Source: 3107 sp001483205 (GTDB taxonomy: Bacteria; Pseudomonadota; Alphaproteobacteria; Rhodobacterales; Rhodobacteraceae). Taken from it: a DNA stretch of 64,000 bases. Numbering within the stretch: position 1 is the stretch's first letter; each line of letters begins with the position of its first letter. Shown here one piece after another: positions 26,014 to 35,293 of this stretch. The translations under genes were made by a program, and so were the position numbers. The stretch lies in assembly GCA_964291375.2 (NCBI GenBank), contig OZ219809.1, positions 1,860,001-1,924,000 of the forward strand. The letters are read 5' to 3'. The notes beneath the pieces are model-generated. The model was not told the origin of the DNA, searched no databases, and saw nothing but the letters and a program-made list of their open reading frames with translations.

Positions 26014-26786
26014 TCGATTGCCCTGAAGAACCGGTCCGCACGCCAGGTCCAGAAAAAGAACATCGAGCGCCCCGCCGACGACAGCATCACCCGGTCCGCG
26101 CGCCCGATCAGGTTTTCAAACGGCACGAACCCCACCCCGCGCGGCTGCGGCACCCGGCTGTCGGTGGAATTGTCGCGGTTGTCGCCCATGAAGAAATAAT
26201 GGCCGTCGGGCACGATATAGACGCCGGTGTTGTCAGAGGACTGATTGCGGATGTTCAGCACGCTGTAGGGGCCGTTGCCTCCGGGCAGGGTCTCAACGCT
26301 GCGCTGTTTGACGCAGTCATCCCCCCGGCGGTCACTGCATTGCGGCGTCACGCGGGCCGATCCCTGCGGCGCAAAGGTTTCGGTGAAGTCACTGGCCGGT
26401 TCCTGCGGCACGGGCGCGCCGTTGAGGATGACCTGCCCGTCCGTGACCTGAACCCTGTCGCCGGGCAGGCCGATCAGGCGCTTGATGAAATCCTGACCAT
26501 TGACCGGGTGGCGAAACACGATCACGTCGCCGCGTTCCGGCTCTCGCCCCAGAATGCGCCCCGAGAACGGGCAGAGCGCGAACGGGCAGGAATATCTGGA
26601 ATAGCCATAGACCATCTTGTTGACGAACAGGAAATCCCCGATCAGCAGGGTGTCCTTCATCGACCCGGACGGAATCCAGAACGGTTGAAAGAACAGGGTG
26701 CGAAAGATGCCGGCAATGACCAGCGCCCAGAACACCGTCTTGACGGTTTCGACGATGCCTTCGCCTTTGGCGGCCTGTTCGCGCAT
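26010..26786 (-). CDS. lepB: Signal peptidase I
   Basis: 258 aa. One N-terminal membrane helix (VFWALVIAGIFRTLFFQPF) anchors it; the catalytic Ser lies in PSGSMKDTL and the Lys in FIKRLIGLPGDRV; the later box GDNRDNSTDSR is intact. It removes signal peptides on the periplasmic face of the inner membrane, and would process the binding protein and probably the autotransporters of this window. Overlaps rnc (ATGA). Confidence 0.97.
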   Translation of the reverse strand: MREQAAKGEGIVETVKTVFWALVIAGIFRTLFFQPFWIPSGSMKDTLLIGDFLFVNKMVYGYSRYSCPFALCPFSGRILGREPERGDVIVFRHPVNGQDFIKRLIGLPGDRVQVTDGQVILNGAPVPQEPASDFTETFAPQGSARVTPQCSDRRGDDCVKQRSVETLPGGNGPYSVLNIRNQSSDNTGVYIVPDGHYFFMGDNRDNSTDSRVPQPRGVGFVPFENLIGRADRVMLSSAGRSMFFFWTWRADRFFRAIE

Positions 26787-26840
26787 GGGGGTGCCTTTCC
26801 GGTTTGTGCCCGCGCTACATGCTGTGCGGGGGGCGGGGTG

Positions 26841-27248
26841 TCAAGCCGGGGCGCGGGGCCGGGCCTCAATGACCACAAACGCCTGTGCCCAGGGGGGGTC
26901 GTCGGTCAGGGTGACATGGATGATTGCCTCGTGGCCTGCGGGGGTCATCCCGGTCAGCCTGTCGGCGGCTCCGCCGGTGACGCGCATCACGGGCTGGCCG
27001 GTGGGCAGGTTGGCGACGCTCATCTCTTTCCACCTGGTGCCCATGCGCAGCCCGGTGCCGAGCGCCTTGGAACACGCTTCCTTAGCCGCCCAGCGTTTGG
27101 CATAGGTTGCGGCCTCGTCGGTGCGCCGCGCCGCGATGCGCTGTTCGGTTTCGGTGAAGACGCGGGTGCGGAACCGGTCGCCGAACCGGTCGAGCGTGCG
27201 GCGGATGCGGTCGATATTCGCAAGGTCCGTGCCGATGCCGAGGATCAT
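26841..27248 (-). CDS. acpS: Holo-[acyl-carrier-protein] synthase
   Basis: 135 aa. ILGIGTDLANIDRI carries the metal-binding Asp, and RWAAKEACSKALGTG the conserved KEA motif. It transfers 4'-phosphopantetheine from CoA to the acyl carrier protein of fatty acid synthesis; whether it also serves the PKS at 1-4225 is open. Start 27248 overlaps the LysE-type gene (ATGA); the longer frame to 27716 is a shadow of that gene. Confidence 0.96.
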   Translation of the reverse strand: MILGIGTDLANIDRIRRTLDRFGDRFRTRVFTETEQRIAARRTDEAATYAKRWAAKEACSKALGTGLRMGTRWKEMSVANLPTGQPVMRVTGGAADRLTGMTPAGHEAIIHVTLTDDPPWAQAFVVIEARPRAPA

Positions 27249-27871
27249 TGCAGCCGCGCCGTCAGGATACTGATGCTGGCGAAACCGAAGAAACCGGCGA
27301 AGGCCGCGTCGAACCCGCGCCGGGCGCGAACATAGGCGTTTGCAATCCGGGCCGAGGAAAACAGCAATGCGTAACCGACGAAGACCAGAACCGACGCGGC
27401 GTAGAACAACCCGAAAAAGGCGAACAGGGTTGCGGGCGTCGCATCGGCATTCGCCACGATGGTATAGATAGCCCCCCAGCTCAGAATCGCCTTTGGATTG
27501 GTCAGGTGGATGGCCGCGCCCTTGGCAAACAGCGCCCCGAAGCTGCCCCTGAACGGTGTGCCGGGCGCACAGGATTCGCCCGGTTTCAAGGCGCTTCGGA
27601 GTGCCTTCAGCGCCAGCCAGCCCAGATAACACGCGCCTGCATAGCGGATCACGCTGAACACCCATGCGTTGGCCAGCATGACCGCCGAAAGCCCGAGCGC
27701 AGCAGCGATGCCCCAACTTGCCGAACCGGCGAGAACGCCGAGCGCAAAGGCCAGCGCAGGTCTGCGGCCCGCCGCCATCGCCGTTCCGGCAATGCCCATC
27801 GTCGCCGGGCCGGGGGATCCGGCGGCAACCAGCCAGGCGACCCAGATGGCGATGAAATCCGGTGTGATCAC
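27245..27871 (-). CDS. LysE/RhtB-family translocator
   Basis: 208 aa, about six hydrophobic helices. The N-terminal pattern VAAGSPGPATMGIAGTAMAAG is the LysE/RhtB signature; NPKAILSWGAIYTIV is the second family motif. Members export amino acids or related small molecules. It sits between pdxJ and acpS with 4-bp overlaps on both sides, an insertion into an otherwise conserved gene order. Confidence 0.9.
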   Translation of the reverse strand: MITPDFIAIWVAWLVAAGSPGPATMGIAGTAMAAGRRPALAFALGVLAGSASWGIAAALGLSAVMLANAWVFSVIRYAGACYLGWLALKALRSALKPGESCAPGTPFRGSFGALFAKGAAIHLTNPKAILSWGAIYTIVANADATPATLFAFFGLFYAASVLVFVGYALLFSSARIANAYVRARRGFDAAFAGFFGFASISILTARLQ

Positions 27872-28623
27872 GCCCGCGCCTCGTCCATCAGGTGGCGCAT
27901 CCGGGCAATCGCCGGGGTCAGGCCGCGAAAGATCGCCTCGCCGATAATGAAATGGCCGATGTTAAGCTCGCGAACCTCGGGCATGGCGGCGACCGGCTGC
28001 ACGGTGTCATAGGTCAGCCCGTGACCGGCGTGAACCTCCAGCCCCAGCCCGTGGGCATGGGTCGCCATATCGCGCAGGGCCTCAAGCTCCCGGTCGCGGT
28101 CCTGCACCCGGCCCTCGGCATGGGCGTCGCAATAGGCCCCGGTGTGCAGCTCAACCACCTCTGCGCCGATCCGGTGCGCGGCCTCGACCTGACGCCGGTC
28201 GGCGGCGATAAAGATCGAAACCCGGCACCCGGCCCGGCGCAGGGGGGCGATGAAATGGGCCAGCCTGTTTTCCTCTCGCGCGACCTCCAGACCGCCCTCG
28301 GTGGTCTTTTCCTCGCGCTTTTCCGGCACGATGCAAACCGCGTGCGGCGTGTGGCGCAGGGCAATCGCCTGCATCTCTTCGGTCGCCGCCATCTCGAAAT
28401 TGAGCGGAATGCCCAGCACCTCCATCAACCCGTCGATGTCAGCGTCAGAGATATGGCGGCGGTCTTCGCGCAGATGGGCGGTGATGCCGTCGGCCCCGGC
28501 CTCTTCGGCAATACGCGCGGCGCGCAGCGGGTCAGGATACGCCCCCCCGCGCGCATTCCGCACCGTGGCCACATGGTCAATGTTCACGCCCAGTCTGAGC
28601 CTGCCGCCGCTCGAATCGGACAT
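27868..28623 (-). CDS. pdxJ: Pyridoxine 5'-phosphate synthase
   Basis: 251 aa. GVNIDHVATVRNARGG, ADGITAHLREDRRHI, ELHTGAYCDAHAEG and EVHAGHGLTYDTVQ are the family blocks. It condenses 3-amino-2-oxopropyl phosphate with deoxyxylulose phosphate to form the vitamin B6 ring. The MalY-like enzyme of this window depends on the cofactor made from this product. Confidence 0.97.
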   Translation of the reverse strand: MSDSSGGRLRLGVNIDHVATVRNARGGAYPDPLRAARIAEEAGADGITAHLREDRRHISDADIDGLMEVLGIPLNFEMAATEEMQAIALRHTPHAVCIVPEKREEKTTEGGLEVAREENRLAHFIAPLRRAGCRVSIFIAADRRQVEAAHRIGAEVVELHTGAYCDAHAEGRVQDRDRELEALRDMATHAHGLGLEVHAGHGLTYDTVQPVAAMPEVRELNIGHFIIGEAIFRGLTPAIARMRHLMDEARA

Positions 28624-28654
28624 CCCGGTTCTCCGCTGATTCCACCCGCAGACG

Positions 28655-29323
28655 TTAACCGCGTTTTCCGGCGTCGTCAGCCTTCTTCTTTGCCGCCTTT
28701 CGCGCCTTCAGTTCCTCCAGCTTGGCGCGCAACCTGCCGCGCCTGCGGTTCTGATAGGCGGTGATTACCGGCACCGACAGATAATAACTGACCGTGGCGA
28801 TCAGAAAGCCCGGAATCGCCCCGCCGATCAGATAGGGCAAAAGCACCTCTGAATAAAACACGGACAGGTGAGACCAATCCACCGCGCGCCCGGTGGTGAA
28901 CAGCGCCGCGAAATTGTCCTTGAAATCGCGGGCCGCGCCCAGAAACAGTTCTGTCAGGGACGTGTCCCGCAACACCCCGTCGGCCTCGCTGCCAAGGATC
29001 AGATGGCCGAGCGACAGGCTGATCGCGGCAATGACCGGAAAAGTCAGCGGGTTGCCGATGAACGTGGTCAGCAGTGCCGCCAGCATGTTCGCGCGCATCA
29101 GCTTTGCCACCAGCGCCGCCAGAATGAAGTGCAGGCCGAAGAACGGCGTGAAACAGACGATGATCCCGGCGAAAATGCCACGGGCAATCCGGTGCGGCGG
29201 ATCGGGCAGGCGGTGCAGGCGGTGACGCACATAGAGATACGCGCGCGACCAGCCGCCACGCGGATAGACGAAATCCGCAATGGTTTGCAGCACAGGTCGT
29301 CGGTCGCGTCGTTTGAAGACCAC
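28655..29323 (-). CDS. DUF2062 membrane protein
   Basis: 222 aa, with membrane helices around PHRIARGIFAGIIVCFTPFFG, FIGNPLTFPVIAAISLSLG and LLPYLIGGAIPGFLIATVSYYLSV and a basic, lysine-rich C-terminus. The G-x-F-x-x-x-x-P-F-x-G and GNP-T-x-P motifs define DUF2062. The family's function is not established. It sits between rsh and pdxJ, its normal place in this group. Confidence 0.88.
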   Translation of the reverse strand: MVFKRRDRRPVLQTIADFVYPRGGWSRAYLYVRHRLHRLPDPPHRIARGIFAGIIVCFTPFFGLHFILAALVAKLMRANMLAALLTTFIGNPLTFPVIAAISLSLGHLILGSEADGVLRDTSLTELFLGAARDFKDNFAALFTTGRAVDWSHLSVFYSEVLLPYLIGGAIPGFLIATVSYYLSVPVITAYQNRRRGRLRAKLEELKARKAAKKKADDAGKRG

Positions 29324-29352
29324 ATTGATCCCCTTGTTGGGTCGGTCACTGA

Positions 29353-31602
29353 TTACGGTTGTCGCTCCGGCGTCCGGTATCTCTCGACCTCGGCAACATC
29401 GCTGTCAGCCTGTAACACATGAAGGATAGCGTGCAGTTGTTCCGCGTCGCGCAGCTCCACATCAATCAGCAGTCGGTAAAAATCCGGTTTCCGGTCAACA
29501 AAATCCAGATCAGAGATATTGGCCTTTCGCTCTCCTATCAATGTGCAAATTCGTCCCAGGACACCGGCATCGTTGCTGATTGTCAGATTCAGCGTGACCC
29601 CGTATGCAGAGGAGTGCCGCCCGCTGTGCCAGCGCAGGTCCATCCAGTTGTCCGAATCATCCTGAAACTGCTTCAGAATCTCGCAATCGACCGCATGAAT
29701 GAAGATGCCGCGACCGGGATAGGTGATGCCGACGATCCGCTCTCCGGGGACCGGCTGACAGCACCCGGCGCGCTCAAAAGTCTGTTCGTCGGACAGACCG
29801 GCGATGGCGCGCCGGGCGTCGATCTCTTCGCCATGAGCAGGGGTCAGGTCGGGATAGACGGCCCTGACCACATCGCCTGCGGTGATCTCGGTGCGCCCGA
29901 TCCGGGCCAGCAGTTCATCGCGCACGTTTCTCATGGTGTGGTGCATCCGGGCAACCAGTTCATCGGCGCTGGTCAGGCCCAGTTTGTGCGCGGCGGCGGT
30001 CAAATCCCTGTCATTGACCTTCCGGCCCACATATTCGACCTCTTCATTAGAGCTGATCAGGCCAAGCTGACGGGCGGCGGTGATCAGCGCCTTGTCGGTG
30101 GCCTTTTTGCCCACATGCTCGAACGACACCCGCACCAGTTCACGCCCCAGCCGGACAAAACGCTCGCGATCCTTTTCGCGCAGGGATTTACGCACGGCAG
30201 CCTTTGCCTTGCCGGTGACAACAATATCAAGCCATGTGGCGTGCGGGCGCTGGCCCTCGGCCTTCATTATTTCGACCGATTGCCCGTTCTTCAGCCGGGT
30301 CCACAGCGGTGCGCGGACATGATCAATCTTGGCACCGACGCAACTGTTGCCGATCCGGGTGTGGACGGCATAGGCAAAATCCAGCGGCGTTGCGCCACGG
30401 GGCAGCTTGATCACATCGCCCTTGGGCGTAAAGCAGAACACCTGATCCGAATACATCTCGAGCTTGACGTATTCGAGAAACGCCTGATGGCTTTCCTCGG
30501 TCTCGAACCAGTTCCTCATATCGGTGAACCAGGCGGCGGGATTAACGGCAAAGGGGTTTTCCGACCGCACGCCGTCACGATAGGACCAATGGGCGGCGAC
30601 CCCCTTTTCGGCGACCTCGTTCATCTCGGATGATCTGATCTGCACCTCTACCCGCTTGCCGTCGCGCCCCGATACGGTGGTGTGGATCGAGCAATAGCCG
30701 TTCGATTTGGGCTGGCTGATATAATCCTTGAACCGTCCCGGCACCGCCCGCCAACGTTGGTGAATCGCCCCCAGAACGCCGTAACAGTCGGCGTTGCTGT
30801 GGGTGATGATCCGAAACCCGTAGATGTCTGACAGGCGCGAAAAGCCCTGGTCCTTTTCCTGCATCTTGCGCCAGATGGAATAGGGCCGCTTGGCGCGCCC
30901 GATCACATCTGCCCTGATCCCGGCCTTGTCCAGTTCATTTTCGATGTCGCTGGTGATCTTCAGGATCACATCGCCGCTTTCCCTGCGCAGCGAAACGAAG
31001 CGGCGCATGATCGAGATGCGCGCATCGGGGTTCAGAACCTGAAAGGCCAGGTCTTCCAGTTCTTCGCGCATCCACTGCATCCCGATGCGCCCCGCAAGCG
31101 GCGCAAAAACATCCATCGTTTCGAGCGCTTTCCTTTCTCGCTTTTCCTTGGGGACAAAGCGGATCGTGCGCATGTTGTGCAGCCGGTCCCCCAGCTTGAC
31201 CATAGCCACCCGAAGGTCGCGGGTCATCGCCATGAACAGCTTGCGGAAATTTTCCGCCGGCCGCGCGTCGGACGACGAAAACTGAAGGCCGGACAGACTG
31301 GTGACGCCTTCAACCAGTTGCGCGACCTCTTCGCCGAACCGGTCGGCAATTTCCTCATGGGTGGATTTCGTATCCTCGATGGTGTCGTGCAGAAGGGCAG
31401 TGACAAGGGTTGCGTCATCAAGTCGCAGTTCGGCCATGATGGCGGCGACGCTGACGGGGTGGCTGAAATATGGTTCACCGGACCGGCGGGTCTGCCCCTC
31501 GTGCATGGCCATGCCATAGGCATAGGCGTCGCGCAAAAGCGCCGTGTCCGTCTTCGGATTATAGCTGCGCACCAGCCGGGTCAGACCATTGGCAGAGATC
31601 AT
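29353..31602 (-). CDS. rsh: Bifunctional (p)ppGpp synthetase/hydrolase, RelA/SpoT homologue
   Basis: 749 aa. The hydrolase domain has SHPVSVAAI and LLHDTIEDT (HD site); the synthetase has RAKRPYSIWRKMQEK and YGFRIIT; a TGS domain (about 400-460) and a C-terminal ACT domain follow. Both catalytic halves look intact, so it should make and break ppGpp in the stringent response. It lies directly below rpoZ, whose product is the RNA polymerase subunit that contacts ppGpp in many bacteria. Confidence 0.96.
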   Translation of the reverse strand: MISANGLTRLVRSYNPKTDTALLRDAYAYGMAMHEGQTRRSGEPYFSHPVSVAAIMAELRLDDATLVTALLHDTIEDTKSTHEEIADRFGEEVAQLVEGVTSLSGLQFSSSDARPAENFRKLFMAMTRDLRVAMVKLGDRLHNMRTIRFVPKEKRERKALETMDVFAPLAGRIGMQWMREELEDLAFQVLNPDARISIMRRFVSLRRESGDVILKITSDIENELDKAGIRADVIGRAKRPYSIWRKMQEKDQGFSRLSDIYGFRIITHSNADCYGVLGAIHQRWRAVPGRFKDYISQPKSNGYCSIHTTVSGRDGKRVEVQIRSSEMNEVAEKGVAAHWSYRDGVRSENPFAVNPAAWFTDMRNWFETEESHQAFLEYVKLEMYSDQVFCFTPKGDVIKLPRGATPLDFAYAVHTRIGNSCVGAKIDHVRAPLWTRLKNGQSVEIMKAEGQRPHATWLDIVVTGKAKAAVRKSLREKDRERFVRLGRELVRVSFEHVGKKATDKALITAARQLGLISSNEEVEYVGRKVNDRDLTAAAHKLGLTSADELVARMHHTMRNVRDELLARIGRTEITAGDVVRAVYPDLTPAHGEEIDARRAIAGLSDEQTFERAGCCQPVPGERIVGITYPGRGIFIHAVDCEILKQFQDDSDNWMDLRWHSGRHSSAYGVTLNLTISNDAGVLGRICTLIGERKANISDLDFVDRKPDFYRLLIDVELRDAEQLHAILHVLQADSDVAEVERYRTPERQP

Positions 31603-31632
31603 CCGGCCCGTATCCTCAGAGGCTTTGCGCTG

Positions 31633-31986
31633 TTACTGCTGCCCCTGCGCTTCCATGAGCGCGCGCAGCAGCTTTTCGTCCGACATGTCATCCTGTTCGG
31701 GCTTGTCGATCTCGGCCCTCATCAGAAGCGACATCGAATCCTCTTCCGGTTCGTCGATTTCGATCTGGGTCTGATGGCTTTCGATCATGCGCTCGCGCAG
31801 CATATCGGCGGTCTGGGTTTCCTCGGCAATCTCGCGCAGGGAAATGACCGGGTTCTTGTCGTTGTCACGATCAAGCGTGGGCGGCATACCTGCCGAGATT
31901 TCACGGGCGCGATGGGCGGCGAGCATCACCAGCTCGAACCTGTTGGAAACCTTGTCGGTGCAGTCTTCGACCGTAACGCGGGCCAT
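31633..31986 (-). CDS. rpoZ: RNA polymerase omega subunit
   Basis: 117 aa. MARVTVEDCTDKVSNRFELV and AAHRAREISAG are the omega signature; the tail is long and acidic, usual in alphaproteobacteria. It helps assemble RNA polymerase. Start is placed at ATG 31986, the universal start of the family; the frame to 32082 overlaps folK and is not used. Confidence 0.97.
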   Translation of the reverse strand: MARVTVEDCTDKVSNRFELVMLAAHRAREISAGMPPTLDRDNDKNPVISLREIAEETQTADMLRERMIESHQTQIEIDEPEEDSMSLLMRAEIDKPEQDDMSDEKLLRALMEAQGQQ

Positions 31987-32060
31987 GGGCGCTCTCTTTC
32001 CGTTTCCGTGCCTCGGGAGCCGCGTTTCTACGCCCGTCAGAGGGGCTTGACAACCCCGAT

Positions 32061-32666
32061 TCAACCCGATTCCGCCGGACAAAGCGGAATGACACCTGCG
32101 CGGTCCTCAGGCGCAAGGGCCGCCAGCATCTCCCGGACAGAATGCCCGGAAACCGGATGCCGCCAGTCCGGGGCGATGTCGGCCCAGGGCACAAGGACAA
32201 AAGCGCGGTCCTGAAGCCGTGGATGGGGCAGGATCAGCCGGTCCGGCGCACAGAGCCGTTGCCGTTCCGGCGGCAGGTCGCGCCAGAGGGCGAATGTTTC
32301 TTCATCCGGCGCAATCCCGTCGTCATGGGACAGAAGATCAAGGTCAAGCGTTCGCCGCCCCCAGCGTTCGGCACGCACCCGCCCCAAAGCCCGTTCAACC
32401 GAATGCAGATGATCCAGAAACTGCCCGGCGGACAGGCTGGTTTCCGCTTTCGCCACCGCATTGACGAAATCCGGCCCCGCGCCGGGGGGAAAACACGGGG
32501 TGCGATAGAATCGGCTGATGGCGCGAATCACAACCTGTCCGGTCTCTAATGTCTGCAAACCTGTCCTTATGTTCAGGTATTTGAGGCGAGTGTCAGCAGG
32601 TTCATTCGCGCCAAGCGCAATAAACGCCGTCAAAGCGTGTTTTTCTTGATATTGGGCTTGCGGCAT
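32061..32666 (-). CDS. folK: 2-amino-4-hydroxy-6-hydroxymethyldihydropteridine pyrophosphokinase
   Basis: 201 aa. FIALGANEPAD near the N-terminus, NAVAKAETSLSAGQFLDHLH, RWGRRTLDLDLLSHDD and LILPHPRLQDRAFVLVPWADI are the HPPK motifs. It transfers pyrophosphate from ATP in folate synthesis. It is divergent from the NYN gene, with 113 bp between the starts. Confidence 0.95.
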   Translation of the reverse strand: MPQAQYQEKHALTAFIALGANEPADTRLKYLNIRTGLQTLETGQVVIRAISRFYRTPCFPPGAGPDFVNAVAKAETSLSAGQFLDHLHSVERALGRVRAERWGRRTLDLDLLSHDDGIAPDEETFALWRDLPPERQRLCAPDRLILPHPRLQDRAFVLVPWADIAPDWRHPVSGHSVREMLAALAPEDRAGVIPLCPAESG

Positions 32667-32779
32667 TGCGCTTTTTGCCTACAGTCGCCTGCGGTGTTGT
32701 CATTTCATCAGGTGCGGGTTTCCGGCCCGTGCCCCGGCCCCGACAATACCGGCGAAATCACCTATTGGAAGGAATTTGG

Positions 32780-33316
32780 ATGTTTTACAAGGACGAACGG
32801 CTTGGGTTGTTCATAGACGGTTCCAACCTCTACGCGGCGGCGAAAGCACTCGAGTTTGACATCGACTACAAGCTCCTGCGGCAGGAGTTCATGCGCCGGG
32901 GCAAGCTGTTGCGGGTGCTCTATTACACCGCGCTTCTGGAGCATGAAGAGTATTCCCCGATCCGCCCGCTGGTCGATTGGCTGCAATATAACGGCTTTTC
33001 GATGGTGACCAAACCCGCCAAGGAATACATCGATTCGATGGGGCGGCGAAAGGTCAAGGGCAATATGGACATCGAGCTGTGCGTGGACGCGATGGAACTG
33101 GCCCCCCATGTGGACCACATCGTGATCTTCTCGGGCGACGGGGATTTCCGGCCACTGGTCGAAAGCCTGCAACGTCAGGGCATCCGGGTCTCGATTGTCT
33201 CGACCATCCGCTCTCAGCCGCCGATGATCTCTGATGAACTGCGCCGTCAGGCTGACAATTTCATCGAACTGGACGAGTTGAGAGCGGTGATCGGTCGCGC
33301 CCCGCGAGAGCATTAG
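32780..33316 (+). CDS. NYN-domain protein (LabA/DUF88 type putative ribonuclease)
   Basis: 178 aa. The PIN-like acidic residues are in LGLFIDGSNLYAA, KGNMDIELCVDAM and VIFSGDGDFRPLVESL. Family members are metal-dependent RNases or RNA-binding proteins. ATG 32780 has GAAGGA upstream; the longer frame from 32666 overlaps folK. The role in this organism is unknown. The next gene, ispH, is 128 bp downstream. Confidence 0.9.
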   Translation: MFYKDERLGLFIDGSNLYAAAKALEFDIDYKLLRQEFMRRGKLLRVLYYTALLEHEEYSPIRPLVDWLQYNGFSMVTKPAKEYIDSMGRRKVKGNMDIELCVDAMELAPHVDHIVIFSGDGDFRPLVESLQRQGIRVSIVSTIRSQPPMISDELRRQADNFIELDELRAVIGRAPREH

Positions 33317-33444
33317 CGGCCCCCCCCCCGCGCGCTCTGCCGGTCCGGTCGTTCACGTTCCCGCCGCTCTGTCCGCCGGGTATGGACCCGGACGGGCGGA
33401 TCGGTTTAGAACGCCCCCGACCAGACAGAAGGCAATGCCCCGGG

Positions 33445-34392
33445 ATGAAACCGCCCCTGACCCTCTATCTTGCCGCGCCGCGTGGTTTCTGCGCCGGTGT
33501 GGTGCGGGCGATCAGGATCGTCGAGGCCGCGCTGGAAAAATGGGGGGCACCGGTCTATGTGCGCCATGAGATCGTCCATAACCGGTTCGTGGTGGACGGG
33601 CTGCGCGAAAGGGGTGCCGTATTCGTCGAGGAACTGGACGAGTGCCCCGATGACCGCCCGGTGATCTTTTCCGCCCACGGGGTGCCGAAAGCGGTGTCCG
33701 AAGAGGCCGCCCGGCGGGGGATGATCCATGTCGATGCCACCTGCCCGCTGGTCAGCAAGGTGCATCTGGAGGCCGAGCGCCATGCGCGCCACCGGCGTCA
33801 GGTGGTGATGATCGGCCACGCCGGGCACGCGGAAACGGTTGGCACCATGGGCCAGTTGCCGGAGGGCGAGGTGTTGCTGGTCGAGACCGCCGCCGATGTG
33901 GACGCGCTGACGGTGCGAGACCCGGCGCGTCTGGCCTATATCACCCAGACAACCCTGTCGATTGACGACACTGCGGAAATCGTCGCGGCTCTTGGGGCGC
34001 GCTTTCCCGCCATTGTCGGGCCGCACCGGGAAGACATCTGTTATGCGACGACCAACCGCCAGCAGGCGGTATCCACAATCGCCCCCAAATCCGACGCGAT
34101 TCTGGTGATCGGCGCGCCGAACTCTTCCAACTCCAGGCGTCTGGTCGAGGTCGGCAGAGCGGCGGGGTGCAATTACGCACAACTGATTGAGCGCGCGGCC
34201 AATATCGACTGGCGGGCACTGGAGGGCGCACGGGCCATCGGTCTGACCGCGAGCGCGTCCGCCCCCGAGGTGCTGGTCGATGAGGTGGTCGGGGCCTTTC
34301 GCGAGCGGTTTGATGTGACGGTTGAGCAGGTTGAAATCGCCCAAGAGACTGTTGAATTTAAGGCCCCGCGCCTGTTGAGGGAGAGCGCATGA
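33445..34392 (+). CDS. ispH: 4-hydroxy-3-methylbut-2-enyl diphosphate reductase
   Basis: 315 aa. The three Fe-S cysteines are in RGFCAGVVRAI, VDATCPLVSKVH and EDICYATTNRQ. It makes IPP and DMAPP in the last step of the MEP isoprenoid pathway. ATG 33445 starts just before the conserved LTLYLAAPRGFCAG block; the frame to 33382 adds a low-complexity Arg/Pro stretch. It overlaps rnhA by 4 bp. Confidence 0.96.
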   Translation: MKPPLTLYLAAPRGFCAGVVRAIRIVEAALEKWGAPVYVRHEIVHNRFVVDGLRERGAVFVEELDECPDDRPVIFSAHGVPKAVSEEAARRGMIHVDATCPLVSKVHLEAERHARHRRQVVMIGHAGHAETVGTMGQLPEGEVLLVETAADVDALTVRDPARLAYITQTTLSIDDTAEIVAALGARFPAIVGPHREDICYATTNRQQAVSTIAPKSDAILVIGAPNSSNSRRLVEVGRAAGCNYAQLIERAANIDWRALEGARAIGLTASASAPEVLVDEVVGAFRERFDVTVEQVEIAQETVEFKAPRLLRESA

Positions 34393-34895
34393 GCGCGACA
34401 GAGGCGGGGGCAGGGGCGGGCGGTCGCCCCGCGCCGGAGTTTTTCGCCTATACCGACGGCGCGTGTTCCGGCAATCCCGGCCCCGGCGGTTGGGGGGTGC
34501 TGATGCAGGCGACGGATGGCGGAAAGGTGGTGAAAGAGCGCGAGCTGAGCGGCGGCGAGGCCGGGACCACCAATAATCGTATGGAGCTTTTGGCGGCGAT
34601 CCGTGCTCTGGAGGCCCTGGACAGGCCGGTGAAAATCACCATCGTGACCGACAGCGCCTATGTGAAGAACGGAATTACCGGGTGGATTGGCGGCTGGAAG
34701 CGGAACGGCTGGAAGACGGCGGATCGGAAACCGGTGAAGAATGCTGAACTCTGGCAGAGGCTGGATGCAGTGCAGGCCCGCCATGAGGTCAGATGGAAGT
34801 GGGTCAGGGGCCACGCCGGGCACCCGGAAAACGAACGCGCCGACGGGCTGGCCCGGCAGGGGATGGGGCCATACAGGAAAAAGGCTTCTGCATAA
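34389..34895 (+). CDS. rnhA: Ribonuclease HI
   Basis: 168 aa. The catalytic acids lie in YTDGACSGNPGPGGWG, MELLAAIRAL and VTDSAYVKNG, and the His loop in WVRGHAGHPENERAD. It degrades RNA in RNA-DNA hybrids. The last codons (AAG GCT TCT GCA TAA) coincide with the terminus of a MITE-like repeat, so the C-terminal tail and stop codon are supplied by the repeat. Confidence 0.96.
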   Translation: MSATEAGAGAGGRPAPEFFAYTDGACSGNPGPGGWGVLMQATDGGKVVKERELSGGEAGTTNNRMELLAAIRALEALDRPVKITIVTDSAYVKNGITGWIGGWKRNGWKTADRKPVKNAELWQRLDAVQARHEVRWKWVRGHAGHPENERADGLARQGMGPYRKKASA

Positions 34896-35276
34896 TGGTG
34901 CATAGGCGGCCAACCCGTCCCGCCCGGTCGTAAGACCGGGCCGCGCTGCCCCGGTCCTCAATGCAGCGGGGCGGCGCGTCCCCCTATGCGGGCCGGACAT
35001 GGCCTTTCGGAAGACCTCTGCATAAAGCTGTATAGCCCCCCAAATGCTCCGCCCGGCGGCACGCCGGGCAGCGCCTTGGGGCTCCGCCCGTTCGGCCCTG
35101 AAACGGTCCACCGGACCGTTTCCGAGACGGGCCTCACCCCCCGGCAGGCGCTTATAGACGCCTCAACCCGTTAGAACGTATGGACTTTACGGCAAGGCCA
35201 TCGCCAATGTGGACTATCGGGAAAAGCGCCCGCCCAGGCAGGCGGCTGCCCGGCTGAGCTATTATGCAGAGGTCTT
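34881..35276. repeat. MITE-like repeat cluster: partial copy 34881 and complete 266-bp copy 35011-35276
   Basis: A left end (AAGGCTTCTGCATAATGG) overlaps the rnhA stop. A complete copy follows, from AAGACCTCTGCATAAAGC at 35011 to TTATGCAGAGGTCTT at 35276, with 15-bp terminal inverted repeats. It holds the palindrome GAAACGGTCC-ACC-GGACCGTTTC and the modules seen in copies 1, 3 and 4, here in reverse orientation. No coding sequence is supported inside it. Confidence 0.85.
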
Positions 35277-35293
35277 TGCCATGCTGCCAGCCT

